Assembly (NCBI GenBank): GCA_020161615.1 | Contig: JAIUPD010000005.1 | Span: 248,001 to 312,000, forward strand | DNA: 64,000 bases | Source: Pseudomonadota bacterium | GTDB lineage: Bacteria > Pseudomonadota > Alphaproteobacteria > Rhodobacterales > Rhodobacteraceae | Direction of reading: 5' to 3' | Shown: positions 63,485-64,000 of the stretch, in pieces | Layout of the letters: the number at the start of each line of letters is the position of its first letter | Numbering within the stretch: the stretch's first letter is position 1 | Position numbers and translations under genes: made by a program | Notes under the pieces: generated by a model | What the model was told of the DNA's origin: nothing | The model's input: only the letters and a program-made list of their open reading frames with translations | The model's database searches: none

Positions 63485-64000
63485 CTAGGCGGTGTTTTCG
63501 GGCTCAGGCGCGCGCCGCTTCGCCACGCGCGTCGTTATGGCCTCCTCCACGCGACTGCGGACAAAGTCAGGGAAACCGCTGGCCTGCCGAAGGATTCGGT
63601 CACCCTTACTTCCAAACGTCCGTGATGCCCGTTTCAAATAGGTATAGAAGGTCCAGCTGCGGTAGTCGTCGGTCAGCTTGGTGCGCTTCACCCGCGCAAA
63701 CCGCTGCGAGAACAGCGAGAAATCAAACGCGCCGATCAAGTCAGCCGCGCCGCGCGTCGGGTTCGCCGCAACCAACTTCGCGGCTTCACTGTTGGCCGCC
63801 GTCGCAACTTTTCGATAGAAACCCGATATGGTGCTGTCGCGGACGTAGACGCGCCGCCCATCATAGCGGAAGCCGAGGTACTCGAAGCCGTTCTTGTTGG
63901 GCTCGTCAGGGTGCTGTGGGACGTGCTCAAAGTCGAGCTGGTCGCCTGCGCGGCGGAACAGGGCAACGCAGGTCTTCTGTTCCTTTATCCGAAGCTCTGG
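63485..64000 (-). CDS. reverse transcriptase, C-terminal part, probably defence-associated
   Basis: The frame is open from the window edge to 63485, giving the last 171 residues. LRIKEQKTCVALFRRAGDQL then NGFEYLGFRYDGRRVYVRDS matches the region after the YxDD box and the thumb of bacterial reverse transcriptases (Lys-Thr strand, F-x-Y/F-L-G-F block). STISGFYRKV and the helical WTFYTYLKRASRTFG tail recall antiviral DRT/UG-type RTs more than group II intron RTs, which would have a maturase domain. The catalytic YxDD is outside the window. It lies just beyond attR, in a separate acquisition or older island. Confidence 0.68.
   Translation of the reverse strand, partial: PELRIKEQKTCVALFRRAGDQLDFEHVPQHPDEPNKNGFEYLGFRYDGRRVYVRDSTISGFYRKVATAANSEAAKLVAANPTRGAADLIGAFDFSLFSQRFARVKRTKLTDDYRSWTFYTYLKRASRTFGSKGDRILRQASGFPDFVRSRVEEAITTRVAKRRAPEPENTA

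Overview
The window looks like a chromosomal segment of a high-G+C alphaproteobacterium, most likely a member of the Rhodobacteraceae (Rhodobacter/Paracoccus relatives). The reasons are the G/C-rich third codon positions, lpxI rather than lpxH in the lipid A cluster, the gene order frr-uppS-cdsA-dxr-rseP-bamA-ompH-fabZ-lpxA-lpxI-lpxB, and the intergenic hairpins. I cannot name a species from sequence alone.

Layout. 1-13.0 kb is a long leftward envelope-biogenesis cluster (ribosome recycling, undecaprenyl-PP, CDP-diacylglycerol, DXP pathway, site-2 protease, BamA, periplasmic chaperone, fatty acid dehydratase, lipid A), with the end of mnmA at the left edge. 13.0-25.6 kb holds pyrH, miaA, an AraC regulator, a lytic transglycosylase, ssb, tRNA-Gly(CCC), an unusual asparagine-synthase-like/glycosyltransferase-like pair, a flavin reductase, a nucleoside hydrolase, two EamA transporters and enolase. 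25.8-49.1 kb holds the preT-GFA-preA operon, aroB-aroK, a small operon ending in a XerD-type recombinase, tdk, ychF, a HemJ/CopD-like protein, glutaminase, trpA, a cold-shock protein, a Tat-exported PhoX-like protein, argC, an L-lactate dehydrogenase-type enzyme, an orphan histidine kinase and an MBL-fold hydrolase. Two families of dispersed intergenic hairpins mark many gene ends.

49.26-63.42 kb is an integrated mobile element of about 14.2 kb. It is bounded by a perfect 49-bp direct repeat: the 3' half of an intact tRNA-Asn(GTT) gene plus five A residues on the left, and its copy on the right. A tyrosine integrase lies beside the right end. The element encodes an AEP-type primase fused to an ATPase, an AlpA-like HTH protein, a terminase small subunit candidate and a terminase large subunit carried as two overlapping genes. 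I found no portal, capsid, tail or lysis gene. Its cargo is a low-G+C methyltransferase plus Bpu10I-like restriction enzyme module, a uracil-DNA-glycosylase-like protein, an ADP-ribosyltransferase-like protein and a possible clamp-like protein. This looks more like a phage satellite or reduced prophage than a complete phage.

Immediately right of the element, running off the window edge, is the C-terminal part of a reverse transcriptase, probably a defence-type RT. Together with the R-M genes this suggests that the tRNA-Asn locus is a hotspot for defence and mobile DNA.
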